A stretch of 12,184 bases of DNA from Clostridiales bacterium (GTDB taxonomy: Bacteria; Bacillota; Clostridia; Oscillospirales; Acutalibacteraceae): assembly GCA_019416395.1 (NCBI GenBank), contig DXXH01000079.1, positions 1 to 12,184 on the forward strand. The letters are read 5' to 3'. Under the pieces are notes generated by a model, which did not search any database, had not been told where the DNA came from, and saw only the letters and a program-made list of their open reading frames with translations. Position 1 is the first letter of the stretch. The number at the start of each line of letters is the position of its first letter. Positions 1 through 6,152 of this stretch are shown here, piece after piece. A program made the position numbers and the translations under genes.

Positions 1-2
1 GG

Positions 3-278
3 GAAAAAGGGGAAGAAGACCAGCTGCTCCTGAACGTTTGCCGGGAAAGCTCCAATGTGGTGATGGCCAGTAACCTGGTATTTTCCACCCAGCTGGAGCG
101 GGACAATGGGACAGCCTGGGCCAATGCCATGCACATTGACATGGTAGAAGAACCGTTTGGGGAGTTGGCTGGGGTGGTCAAAACCGGTTTTGCCAATACG
201 GTGCAAGACAGACGGGACAACACGGTGCGCTATACCTTGCTAGAACGGGAAGGTTATCTTTCCTTCGCGGCGGCGATG
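3..278 (+). pseudogene. CHASE2 sensor-domain protein, 3' part lost (both ends missing)
   Basis: The frame that is open from position 3 reads like the second half of a CHASE2 extracellular sensor domain. A 'SSNVVMASNLVF' strand is followed about 40 residues later by 'VVKTGFANTVQDRRDNTVRY' and then 'YLSFAAAM', the usual order at the end of CHASE2 (a 'NVVLA'-like strand, a 'GfvN..pd.dgvvR' segment, then 'sfa.a'). CHASE2 sits outside the membrane and normally leads into several TM helices and a cyclase, GGDEF, kinase or phosphatase output domain. None of that follows. From about 270 onward the DNA is coding on the other strand (GHKL kinase), and the frame runs on to 581 only as antisense. The gene begins before the window. 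The family call rests on pattern recall and is moderate; the loss of the C-terminal part is clearer. It could be a real deletion or a contig join. Confidence 0.55.
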
Positions 279-1488
279 CTTTTGACCGATTGGGTTCCTA
301 CACCGGGTCCTGGATGCTTGGTGGAAAAAAAGACCCCATCTTGCTGCTGGGGAGCCGTGGGCGCGGTGTTGTCCATCACCAGGGAAATCCTTTTGCCGTC
401 GGGAGAAAGGGAAGAAGCAGCCTGGATACGGCCGGACCCCTGTTTCTCACAAGATTCCAAGGCGTTTTCCAAAAGGTTACCAAAGAGAACGCAAAGATCT
501 GGTTCCGGTATGGGAAGGGTTTCCGGAAGATCCAGATGGGTTTCAAAAACGATGCCGGATTTTTGGCATTTTTCGCCGTAATAGCGGAAGAGGGTGTCCA
601 CAGCGAAATTTTTGCAATAGGGTTTTCCAGGATCAGCAGGCAGGGACATTCCATATTCCCGGATATAATTTCCCAGAGCTTCCCGGTCGCCGGTGGCTAA
701 ATAGCCTTAAATCAGCCGCAGATGTTGGCGTAAATCGTGGCGGGCCTGGCGTGTTTCTTGGGCGTATTCTCGCAGACGGGCGTATTGTTCCCGCTGTAGG
801 GCGAGAATTTGCTGCCCGTGCTGGATCTGCTCTTCCAAAATGGATTGGCGAATCCAGTTTTTCAAGGAGCAGAGTAGTAGGAAAAAGATCACCAAGGAAC
901 TGACCAGGGCGAGGAACCGGACGATTAAAGAGAGGGGGGTGTTGGCCCGGGCAGGGTCAAAGTCATTGGTAAAAATGAGAATTATCAAAGTATTGGCGGC
1001 GGGGATCAACCAAATGACCCGCCAGAGGCCAGGGCGGTATTGGGGTTGTAAATCGTTGGGCCATACTTGCGGAATAGAACCATCAATAGAGGAAGAGTCA
1101 GGGCGTACAAAGTCACACATACCAGAACATCGGGCCAGGATTGGGGCTGGCAGGACCAAATGGCCCTGGAGATCATAAACGAAATTCTTCGAATTGCGGA
1201 TATATAGTCGATGATAAGGAAGTAAGTAAACAGGATTCTGCTGATGCCGATCCGGAGAAACACACAATATACTCCAAAGGCGAATAGGGAAAATAAAAGC
1301 TCCGGAATCCGTATGGTGCTGACCGGATACAGCAGATTACAGGCACAGAGAAATTTCATGACCGTGTTTGCCACTAAGAGCAGTATAACAAGCTTTTTTT
1401 GGTGAAAACTGGGGGAGTTCCAGAAGGTATATAGAATAAGAATATTGATGGCGATGGTGTTGCTGACGGTATAAACAGGGATTTCCAT
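254..1488 (-). pseudogene. AgrC-like GHKL sensor histidine kinase, broken
   Basis: Membrane histidine kinase of the AgrC/GHKL peptide-sensing type, read from an ATG at 1488 with AAAGGA about 9 bases upstream. The N-terminal part is hydrophobic (roughly six TM segments), then a linker 'QQILALQREQYARLREY', the phospho-acceptor H-box 'RQARHDLRQHL', an ATPase N-box 'NLLENALESCEKQ' and a G-box 'GPGVGTQSVKSIAA'. Three lesions are visible. Near the G-run at 1042-1045 the frame shifts by one base, consistent with loss of one base from the homopolymer. At 707-709 there is an in-frame TAA between 'HLRLI' and 'GYLATGDREALGNYIREYG', which in intact relatives is continuous. After 'SIAA' (about 265) the last 20 or so residues are missing and the frame stops at 254. 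Intact members are about 430-450 aa; this would be about 405. No LytTR response regulator is next to it. The homopolymer shift could be a sequencing error, but the stop and the truncation are independent of it. Confidence 0.8.
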
Positions 1489-1668
1489 GGAGTTGCATCC
1501 TTTCTATGGACAGATTCTATGGTGCGTCCGCGTGCTCGGTATAACGTACATAAAATGGGTGGCGCCGGTTCCAAAAGGCTCTTTCTTTATGATTAAGAGT
1601 CCCGCGGATTCACCATGCCCGTAGAATCTTTCGGTAACGGCTCTCAGGTTTTTTAATAAAATAAAATT
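1489..1668 (-). other. Leader of the GHKL kinase with a long imperfect inverted repeat
   Basis: About 174 nt separate the predicted start of transcription (about 1662) from the kinase ATG. Most of this is one imperfect hairpin. Arms 1512-1537 and 1597-1629 pair as AGATTCTA/TAGAATCT, then TGGTG/CACCA, TCCGCG/CGCGGA and CTC/GAG, with a 6-base bulge (gcccg side) and a 2x2 internal loop. A second stem, CATAAA (1549-1554) with TTTATG (1586-1591), closes the interior. Only very short ORFs lie inside (7 and 15 codons), without good ribosome binding sites. It may be a regulatory leader, a small hairpin element (MITE/REP-like) or an RNA of unknown type. No known riboswitch is recognised. Confidence 0.45.
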
Positions 1669-1697
1669 ATTATATCCCCAAAATTCCTGCCAGGCAA
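1669..1697 (-). promoter_or_regulatory. Promoter for the GHKL kinase
   Basis: On the minus strand TTGCCT (1697-1692) and a perfect TATAAT (1674-1669) are separated by 17 bases, in an AT-rich stretch. Transcription would start near 1662 and run to the broken kinase. The promoter looks intact although the gene does not. Confidence 0.6.
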
Positions 1698-1767
1698 TTG
1701 GTATTTGGAAAGAGGGGTACTGAGTTGAAACGGAATCTGGAAAAGGCAAGAATTTATCCCCGCTTAC

Positions 1768-1795
1768 TTGACAAGCCTTTGAAAGCGTATAAGAT
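1768..1795 (+). promoter_or_regulatory. Promoter for the GH32 gene
   Basis: A perfect TTGACA (1768-1773) is followed after 16 bases by TAAGAT (1790-1795; 4 of 6 matches, including the conserved A2 and T6). Other -10 registers in the following AT-rich run (GATATA, TATAAA) are possible but give longer spacers. Transcription would start near 1802, about 128 nt before the chosen ATG. Confidence 0.6.
1779..1793 (+). promoter_or_regulatory. CcpA cre-like site inside the GH32 promoter
   Basis: The bases TTGAAAGCGTATAAG fit the cre pattern WTGNAANCGNWNNCW at 8 of the 10 defined positions, including the core TGNAANCG; the last C and W fail. The site lies between the -35 and -10 elements, where CcpA binding would block RNA polymerase. 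Catabolite repression of a sucrose hydrolase is common in Firmicutes, so position and gene agree. No CcpA gene is in the window. Confidence 0.4.
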
Positions 1796-1929
1796 ATAAA
1801 ATAGGGGACTTTTTGAGTTTCGCCTTACAAGTATAAAAAAGGAAAAAAGTAAGGAAGGTGGGAGATCTCCAAGGAAAAGCTGGACAGGTTTTGAAGTGGG
1901 AGTTCTCATGCCAAGGAAAGGAAGAGAAT

Positions 1930-3402
1930 ATGAGCCAGAAATTGCAGGAAGCGAGAGAATACGAGAAGAAGGTGTCCAGGGAGATTCCCCGTGGACAGCG
2001 TCCGTCTTTTCATGTCACCTCTTTGGTGGGTTGGGCCAACGACCCCAACGGATTTTCGGAATTTCAGGGGAAGTATCACCTGTTTTATCAATATCACCCT
2101 TATTCAGTGCAGTGGGGTCCTATGCACTGGGGGCATTACCAAACCCAGGATTTTGTCAAATGGGAAGCATTGCCCTGCGCTATTGCGCCGGACACGGTGT
2201 ATGACCAGGAAGGATGTTTTTCTGGAAGTGCCGTGGAATGGCAGGGAAAACATTATTTGATGTATACCGGTGTTCGGAAAGACGAGGTTACCGGGGAGAT
2301 CCGTCAGGCCCAGTGCGTTGCGGTGGGTGATGGCGTAGAATATGAAAAGCTGGCGGGAAATCCGGTGATTTCCGGGGAAGCTTTGCCGGAGGGGAGTTCC
2401 CTGGAAGATTTTCGGGATCCTAAAATCTGGCGTGAAGGCGATCTGTTTTACGCTGTGGTGGGCAGCCGGAGCGACGATACCAGCGGGCAGATTGGGCTGT
2501 TTGTTTCGAAGGATGTGGAACACTGGGAGTTTGTGACCATATTGGACCGTTGTCGGAACGAATACGGAAAGATGTGGGAATGCCCGGATTTCTTTCAACT
2601 GGACGGGAAGGGGGTACTGTTGACCTCTCCCCAGGATATGGTTGCGGAAGGATTGGAATTTCACAACGGAAATGGGACCATTTGCCTGATCGGATCCTAC
2701 GACGGGGAAAACCACCGGTTTATCCGGGAGTCTGTGGCCGCCATTGATTATGGCATGGATTTTTACGCGCCCCAGACGCTGGAGACAAGCGATGGAAGGC
2801 GGATTATGATCGGCTGGCTGCAAAGCTGGGACAACTATATGACCCCGCCCGGGTATCAGTGGTCGGGTATGATGACGCTTCCCCGGGAATTGCATGTTCG
2901 GGAAGGAAAATTGATTCAAACGCCGGTCAAAGAGATCGAGAATTATTATACTTCGACGGTATCTTATGATTGCCAGGCCTCGGAAAATTTCCAGCGGTTG
3001 GAAGGCATTCAAGGCCGGGTGTTTGATATGACAGTGGAGCTGGAAAAAGAGACCTGTGGAAATTTGGAAATCCGAGTGGCAGCTGGTGAGAGATTCTATA
3101 CGCAGCTTCTTTACAAGAGAGACGCCAACCAGTTCATCACAGACCGCACTTACTCGGGTCTTTGCCGTGATTATCTTTCCTCTCGGGCAATGGAGTTGCC
3201 TGAGGAGCCAGGGAAATTGAAATTTCGGGTGCTGATGGACCGGTATAGCCTGGAAGTCTTTTTGAACGATGGGGAAAAGGCCATGACCTCTCTGGTATTC
3301 GGTTCGCCGGAAGGGGAAGAGATTTACTTTAAGGCAGACGGTCCTTTTCATGTGGAGTTTCATGAGATTCAGAGGGATATCAATGGGGAAGTTTCCCTGT
3401 AA
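1930..3402 (+). CDS. scrB: GH32 beta-fructofuranosidase / sucrose-6-phosphate hydrolase
   Basis: Hydrolyses the fructosyl bond of sucrose or sucrose-6-phosphate (EC 3.2.1.26), giving glucose(-6-P) and fructose. The 490-aa product has no signal peptide, so it acts in the cytosol. All three GH32 catalytic motifs are present: 'WANDPNG' (nucleophile D38), 'FRDP' (transition-state D163) and 'WECPDFF' (acid/base E217). The five-bladed propeller is followed from about residue 340 by the usual C-terminal beta-sandwich, and the length is normal. The ATG at 1930 was chosen because GGAAAGGAAG lies just upstream; the frame is open back to a GTG at 1858, but that would have its purine run touching the codon and adds 24 unlikely residues. 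No transporter, fructokinase or LacI regulator adjoins it, so the phosphorylated versus free substrate cannot be decided. It appears monocistronic, or shared only with the tiny ORF after it. Confidence 0.93.
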   Translation: MSQKLQEAREYEKKVSREIPRGQRPSFHVTSLVGWANDPNGFSEFQGKYHLFYQYHPYSVQWGPMHWGHYQTQDFVKWEALPCAIAPDTVYDQEGCFSGSAVEWQGKHYLMYTGVRKDEVTGEIRQAQCVAVGDGVEYEKLAGNPVISGEALPEGSSLEDFRDPKIWREGDLFYAVVGSRSDDTSGQIGLFVSKDVEHWEFVTILDRCRNEYGKMWECPDFFQLDGKGVLLTSPQDMVAEGLEFHNGNGTICLIGSYDGENHRFIRESVAAIDYGMDFYAPQTLETSDGRRIMIGWLQSWDNYMTPPGYQWSGMMTLPRELHVREGKLIQTPVKEIENYYTSTVSYDCQASENFQRLEGIQGRVFDMTVELEKETCGNLEIRVAAGERFYTQLLYKRDANQFITDRTYSGLCRDYLSSRAMELPEEPGKLKFRVLMDRYSLEVFLNDGEKAMTSLVFGSPEGEEIYFKADGPFHVEFHEIQRDINGEVSL

Positions 3403-3457
3403 GTGACAGGAACGTTCCTGGAAAAGAGGAAACGCCTGACTGGGGAATGTGTTACCA

Positions 3458-3571
3458 ATGGCCCAGTGCCTTTTGTGTGGAACAGACGAAGAATTGTACG
3501 GCATTCCCATCACTGCCTGTGATGTAGGCGGAAATGTGTTCCTGTTAGACCGGGAACCTGCCCAAAACTAA
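3458..3571 (+). CDS. Possible 37-aa cysteine-containing small protein
   Basis: A short ORF lies between the GH32 stop and the terminator. It starts ATG at 3458 (GTG at 3449 also possible) with GGGGAA upstream, and codes for a protein with 'CLLCG' at residues 4-8 and 'ACDVGG' at 20-25. This resembles a small zinc-ribbon with its second knuckle reduced to one cysteine: GGC (Gly) stands where TGC (Cys) would complete CxxC. It ends 15 bases before the strong terminator, so it would share the GH32 transcript. There is no recognised family, and short length makes chance possible. Confidence 0.35.
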   Translation: MAQCLLCGTDEELYGIPITACDVGGNVFLLDREPAQN

Positions 3572-3585
3572 ATCAACATAAGAAG

Positions 3586-3625
3586 ACCCCCGTTCTAAGG
3601 AATTCCTTAGAACGGGGGTTCTTTG
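3586..3625 (+). terminator. Bidirectional rho-independent terminator between GH32 and the GGDEF gene
   Basis: A perfect inverted repeat of 17-base arms (3586-3602 and 3603-3619; outer part ACCCCCGTTC, centre AATT) is followed on + by TTCTTTG. On the minus strand it is followed by TCTTCTTATG, so it can also stop transcripts of the converging GGDEF gene. In RNA the AATT centre would open as the loop. Confidence 0.9.
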
Positions 3626-3735
3626 TAGGAAAGAGAGTTTGACGGGATATAGACCTTTTCAAGTTAAAGTGCAGGAGTAGGACATGTTTTGTTTCTTCAT
3701 GGAAGGTGCTTTCGGAAAAGGATCCCAGCAGCTGG

Positions 3736-4851
3736 TTAAGGATTTCCCTCTATGGAGGCGGGATTCAATTGCTTCATCAGCTGCTTTTTTTGATACATTT
3801 CTTGGTCCATTTCTTCCAGCAGCGCGTACAGATCGCCGCCCAGGTATTCCTTTATTCCATAAGCGAAAGACAGGGAGATAGTTCCCACAGTGCCGCACTT
3901 TTTCAAGGCCCGTTCCAATTCGGTTTCCAAACGGGAAGCAATATGACCGTCGCCTACAAACACAAATTCGTCCCCACCGTAGCGGTAAAGCTTCAGGCTG
4001 TGGAGATGAATGGCCAAAAGCGCTTTGGACACTTGAGCGATGGCCTGGTCCCCAGCGGAATGGCCGTAGGTGTCGTTGATGGTTTTCAGCTCGTTGATGT
4101 CTACAAAGGCCAAAGTAGCGTGTTGTCCCCTCTGGATTCCTTCCAGCCGTTTTTGATAGGCAAGACGGCTGTAAGCGCCAGTCAGCGGGTCATACATGAC
4201 CTTGTTCATGGTCATCACGAAAAACAGGAGAATCAGGCATGCTGTAGTGGTGCTCCAAATGATGCAGTGCAGCCGCATGGCAGTTTCGCACACAATCCCC
4301 ACGATCATGGTGATGATTATTCCGATCATGGCTTTTGTTTCCATACGCCGCCCGGGAGCGTTGTTATGAGAGAGAAAATACACTGTGCAAGTCAGATAGA
4401 TCCCAGAAGCCAGGAAAGGCACAAAGAATAGAGGGCCCCGGTTGTATACGTTTGCAGGTGAAACGTGGGTAACCAAGCCTGTCCACAAGCTGGTGAAAGT
4501 CAGCAAAATGCTGATCGCTGCCGGGAGACAGAAAAGGGCCATGGGTTCCACCCGGTGTTTTGGATGGCAGATCAGGCAAAGAAGCATGGGGGACAATGGC
4601 GCCAAGACAAATTGCAGTGTGCTGGCCATTGCCCGGATCCGCCAAAAGACATCGCCTTCCGTGACAGTGGTAGCGCGGATGTCTATCCAGGTGGTAACCA
4701 GGAGTGCTACAACCACAAACATTTCCAAAAAGAAGAGTTGTTTTTCCCGGTGGGATAGGATCTGATCTGTAACGAGAAATCCGGAAAAAAGGATCAGCAA
4801 AGCGGTAGGAGCATAGTAGGATTGTAGAACTGTTTGGAACGCGGACAACAT
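3736..4851 (-). CDS. Seven-TM GGDEF diguanylate cyclase
   Basis: Membrane protein of 371 aa that probably condenses two GTP to c-di-GMP. The first 215 residues or so contain about seven hydrophobic segments (for example 'TALLILFSGFLV', 'FVVVALLVTTW', 'MIGIIITMIVGIV', 'ACLILLFFVM'), a sensor module of unknown ligand. The GGDEF domain follows: 'DPLTGAYSR' at its start, 'LAFVDINELKTINDTYGH' for metal and GTP binding, and 'YRYGGDEF' with an intact GGDEF at about 292-296. The inhibitory I-site RxxD expected five residues before GGDEF is replaced by LHSL, so feedback inhibition by product is probably absent. The ATG at 4851 was chosen over an in-frame ATG at 4923 because GGAGAG lies upstream of it, though with a rather long gap of 11 bases, and because the longer form adds a proline-rich stretch without a ribosome binding site. 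No EAL or PilZ gene is nearby. Confidence 0.88.
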   Translation of the reverse strand: MLSAFQTVLQSYYAPTALLILFSGFLVTDQILSHREKQLFFLEMFVVVALLVTTWIDIRATTVTEGDVFWRIRAMASTLQFVLAPLSPMLLCLICHPKHRVEPMALFCLPAAISILLTFTSLWTGLVTHVSPANVYNRGPLFFVPFLASGIYLTCTVYFLSHNNAPGRRMETKAMIGIIITMIVGIVCETAMRLHCIIWSTTTACLILLFFVMTMNKVMYDPLTGAYSRLAYQKRLEGIQRGQHATLAFVDINELKTINDTYGHSAGDQAIAQVSKALLAIHLHSLKLYRYGGDEFVFVGDGHIASRLETELERALKKCGTVGTISLSFAYGIKEYLGGDLYALLEEMDQEMYQKKQLMKQLNPASIEGNP

Positions 4852-5131
4852 AGGATCTATCACTCTCCAGGGAACAGGGCTGCCGGGCCAAGGCAGATAG
4901 GTGGATTGCCGGTAACATCTCAAGCCGAGAAAGTGGAAGTAAGCCAGAAAGACAAAACTGCTGTTTAAAAGCAGAACTGAGTAAAGACACGGGTCAATTC
5001 TGATGGTGCCAGCGTCACAGTCTGGTTTTCCTAAATAGGCTTGGGTATGTTTGGAAAAAGGTTTGTGACGGCGCGGGGAGAAAGTAGTGAGCTTCCCGCT
5101 GATCTTATGGCCTGAATCTCAGTTTTTTCCT
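4852..5131 (-). other. Long structured leader of the GGDEF gene
   Basis: About 280 nt lie between the predicted transcription start and the ATG, with no convincing ORF. An imperfect inverted repeat joins 5013-5031 and 5053-5070: CGTCACA pairs with TGTGACG, then after an internal loop TTTTCC pairs with GGAAAA. A second hairpin lies at about 5073-5100 (GCGGGGAG with CTTCCCGC, one strand using a G-U pair). The conserved core of the class I c-di-GMP riboswitch was looked for and not found. Function unknown. Confidence 0.4.
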
Positions 5132-5137
5132 GTGGAT

Positions 5138-5146
5138 ATTATAGCA
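5138..5146 (-). promoter_or_regulatory. Extended -10 promoter for the GGDEF gene
   Basis: The minus strand carries TGCTATAAT, an extended -10 with a perfect TATAAT. The -35 region (TATACT about 17 bases upstream) is poor, as is usual for extended -10 promoters. It directs transcription toward the GGDEF gene and would start near 5131. Confidence 0.55.
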
Positions 5147-5331
5147 CGATTAGGCCGGAAAGTATAGATAAAGCACGGGTTGTTTCCCGAGTTTGTAGGG
5201 ACGACCAATACAGTTTATGCCTTGTCCTATAATTCTGTTCAAGAATGAAAGGTTCTGAAGTTGCGTTGTGGTTAGGAAAATGGGAAAAGTTATTCGGGCG
5301 CGTAAGCCCTCGAAACTAGCATTTGGGACGG
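5147..5331. other. Intergenic spacer between the GGDEF promoter and the TetR gene
   Basis: No coding potential was seen. It holds an isolated + strand TATAAT (5228-5233) without a -35 or any gene ahead of it, and a GTAGGGACGACC string (5195-5206) that resembles a fragment of dispersed repeats seen in some Clostridia. The right end holds the probable TetR terminator. Confidence 0.4.
5281..5314 (-). terminator. Probable terminator of the TetR gene
   Basis: Eighteen bases after the TetR stop on the minus strand, TTCG...CGAA and GGGC/GCCC arms (5293-5314, two-base bulge, 6-nt loop GCGTAA region) form a hairpin followed by TAACTTTTCCC. The T-tract is weak, so the call is tentative. Confidence 0.45.
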
Positions 5332-5919
5332 TCAGGAGATTTCCTCAACACCCCTTTCCATGAGAAGCCCGGTAATCGATGTGTGTAGGATCACGGTGAT
5401 GTGATCGATGGAATCCTGACGGCTGTAGGGATAATCCTCTTCGATATAGCTGAGCATCATTCCTGCAATGGCTTCTGTGAGAAATTTGCAGTAGTAGCTT
5501 TTGAGATCCGGAGGTAAAACGCGTTTCAGTCGCTTCTCGGAGTCTGTGACCACAGATTCGGTAATGCCGATAAAATCGGAAAAGAAAAAGCGTTTTAAAA
5601 TATCCCGGCCAATGGATTGGCAGGCGCATTGGAGAACGTCCCGGTTTTCCTGAATGTAATCGCAGGTAAAACCGATAGCGTCTTCCCAGTCCAAAAGCAA
5701 ATTAAACTGTTTTATAACCTGAATCGCCTCTTCCTCAAACAGCCATCGAAGCAAGGCATAAATATCCTCAAAGTGATAATAGAATGTTTTTCGGTTTACG
5801 CCGCATTCTGCAATCAATTCCTGGACTGTGATTTTCGAAAAGGGCTTTATTTTCATTTTTTCCTTCAAAGCGGCGGCCAAAGCCTGTTTGGTACGCAGCG
5901 ACGAAGTCTCATTATTCAT
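5332..5919 (-). CDS. TetR/AcrR-family transcriptional repressor
   Basis: DNA-binding regulator of 195 aa. The N-terminal helix-turn-helix is clear at residues 30-52 ('ITVQELIAECGVNRKTFYYH', then FED), with the TetR signature 'KTFYYHF'. The C-terminal two-thirds is helical and would bind the inducer; its type resembles TetR-like domains common in Firmicutes. Start ATG at 5919 has AGAGGTGA 5 bases upstream; the frame is open to 6114 but that stretch lies in the promoter region. It is divergent from the MMPL operon across 233 bases that hold two inverted repeats, so it most likely represses that operon and is released when the exported compound or an envelope stress signal is present. Its own regulation is less clear. 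The inducer cannot be predicted. Confidence 0.9.
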   Translation of the reverse strand: MNNETSSLRTKQALAAALKEKMKIKPFSKITVQELIAECGVNRKTFYYHFEDIYALLRWLFEEEAIQVIKQFNLLLDWEDAIGFTCDYIQENRDVLQCACQSIGRDILKRFFFSDFIGITESVVTDSEKRLKRVLPPDLKSYYCKFLTEAIAGMMLSYIEEDYPYSRQDSIDHITVILHTSITGLLMERGVEEIS

Positions 5920-5937
5920 AAGCTCACCTCTTGGAAC

Positions 5938-5965
5938 ATTATACCCCATTGGGATTTTCGCGCAA
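5938..5965 (-). promoter_or_regulatory. Promoter for the TetR gene
   Basis: On the minus strand a perfect TATAAT (5943-5938) is preceded after 16 bases by TTGCGC (5965-5960, weak -35). Transcription would start near 5931, only about 12 nt before the ATG, leaving just room for the ribosome binding site. A short palindrome CCCA-T-TGGG (5945-5953) lies in the spacer. Confidence 0.55.
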
Positions 5966-5974
5966 TGGTCAGAA

Positions 5975-6003
5975 TTGGGACATTTGTCCGGTATGGCTAT
6001 AAG
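5975..6003 (+). promoter_or_regulatory. Promoter of the 105-aa protein / MMPL / LxxG operon with central palindrome
   Basis: TTGGGA (5975-5980) and TATAAG (5998-6003) are exactly 17 bases apart on +. The inverted repeat GGACA-TT-TGTCC (5978-5989) overlaps the -35 and spacer, a classic place for a TetR operator. Transcription would start near 6010, giving a leader of about 143 nt. Confidence 0.6.
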
Positions 6004-6006
6004 AAG

Positions 6007-6027
6007 GAAATTTGCCCCACAAATTTC
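6007..6027 (+). promoter_or_regulatory. Inverted repeat at the operon transcription start (candidate TetR operator)
   Basis: GAAATTTG (6007-6014) and CAAATTTC (6020-6027) form a perfect 8-bp inverted repeat around CCCCA, just after the -10 of the operon promoter. Size and place fit a repressor dimer site; it could instead act as a small hairpin at the 5' end of the mRNA. Which of this and the palindrome at 5978-5989 is the true operator cannot be told from sequence. Confidence 0.45.
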
Positions 6028-6152
6028 TCCAAATGACCGGTTTTTCCACATTTTCACGAATTTGACCATGGCGGGTAGGAGGGGAAAGGAGTAGGATAAG
6101 CGGCGAAAAAACAAAAGCTTTGAAGAAGAGCGAATGAGAGGTGAACCGGAAA

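Noticed and set aside
279..581. Continuation of the + strand frame after the CHASE2 fragment
   Set aside because: It is exactly antisense to the GHKL ATPase domain, which has clear family motifs on the other strand; the + translation has no recognisable domain.
1557..1566. GGGTGGCGCC, similar to the T-box motif
   Set aside because: The rest of the T-box (specifier loop, AG bulge, terminator with T-tract) is missing and no amino-acid or tRNA-synthetase gene follows.
1504..1749. 81-codon minus-strand ORF covering the GHKL leader and promoter
   Set aside because: It runs through the predicted promoter and hairpin, has no good ribosome binding site and no family resemblance.
2104..3513. 469-codon ORF on the minus strand
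   Set aside because: Shadow of the GH32 gene, which has all catalytic motifs on +.
3706..4431. 241-codon + strand ORF
   Set aside because: Antisense of the GGDEF gene; no domain resemblance.
4852..5131. c-di-GMP (GEMM) riboswitch in the GGDEF leader
   Set aside because: The conserved GGCAAACC and GACGCAAAGC cores were not found in either orientation.
5195..5206. GTAGGGACGACC as part of a dispersed repeat
   Set aside because: Only one short fragment is present and no second copy was seen in the window, so a repeat cannot be supported.
5228..5233. TATAAT on the + strand
   Set aside because: No matching -35 and no + strand gene downstream; the next gene converges on it.
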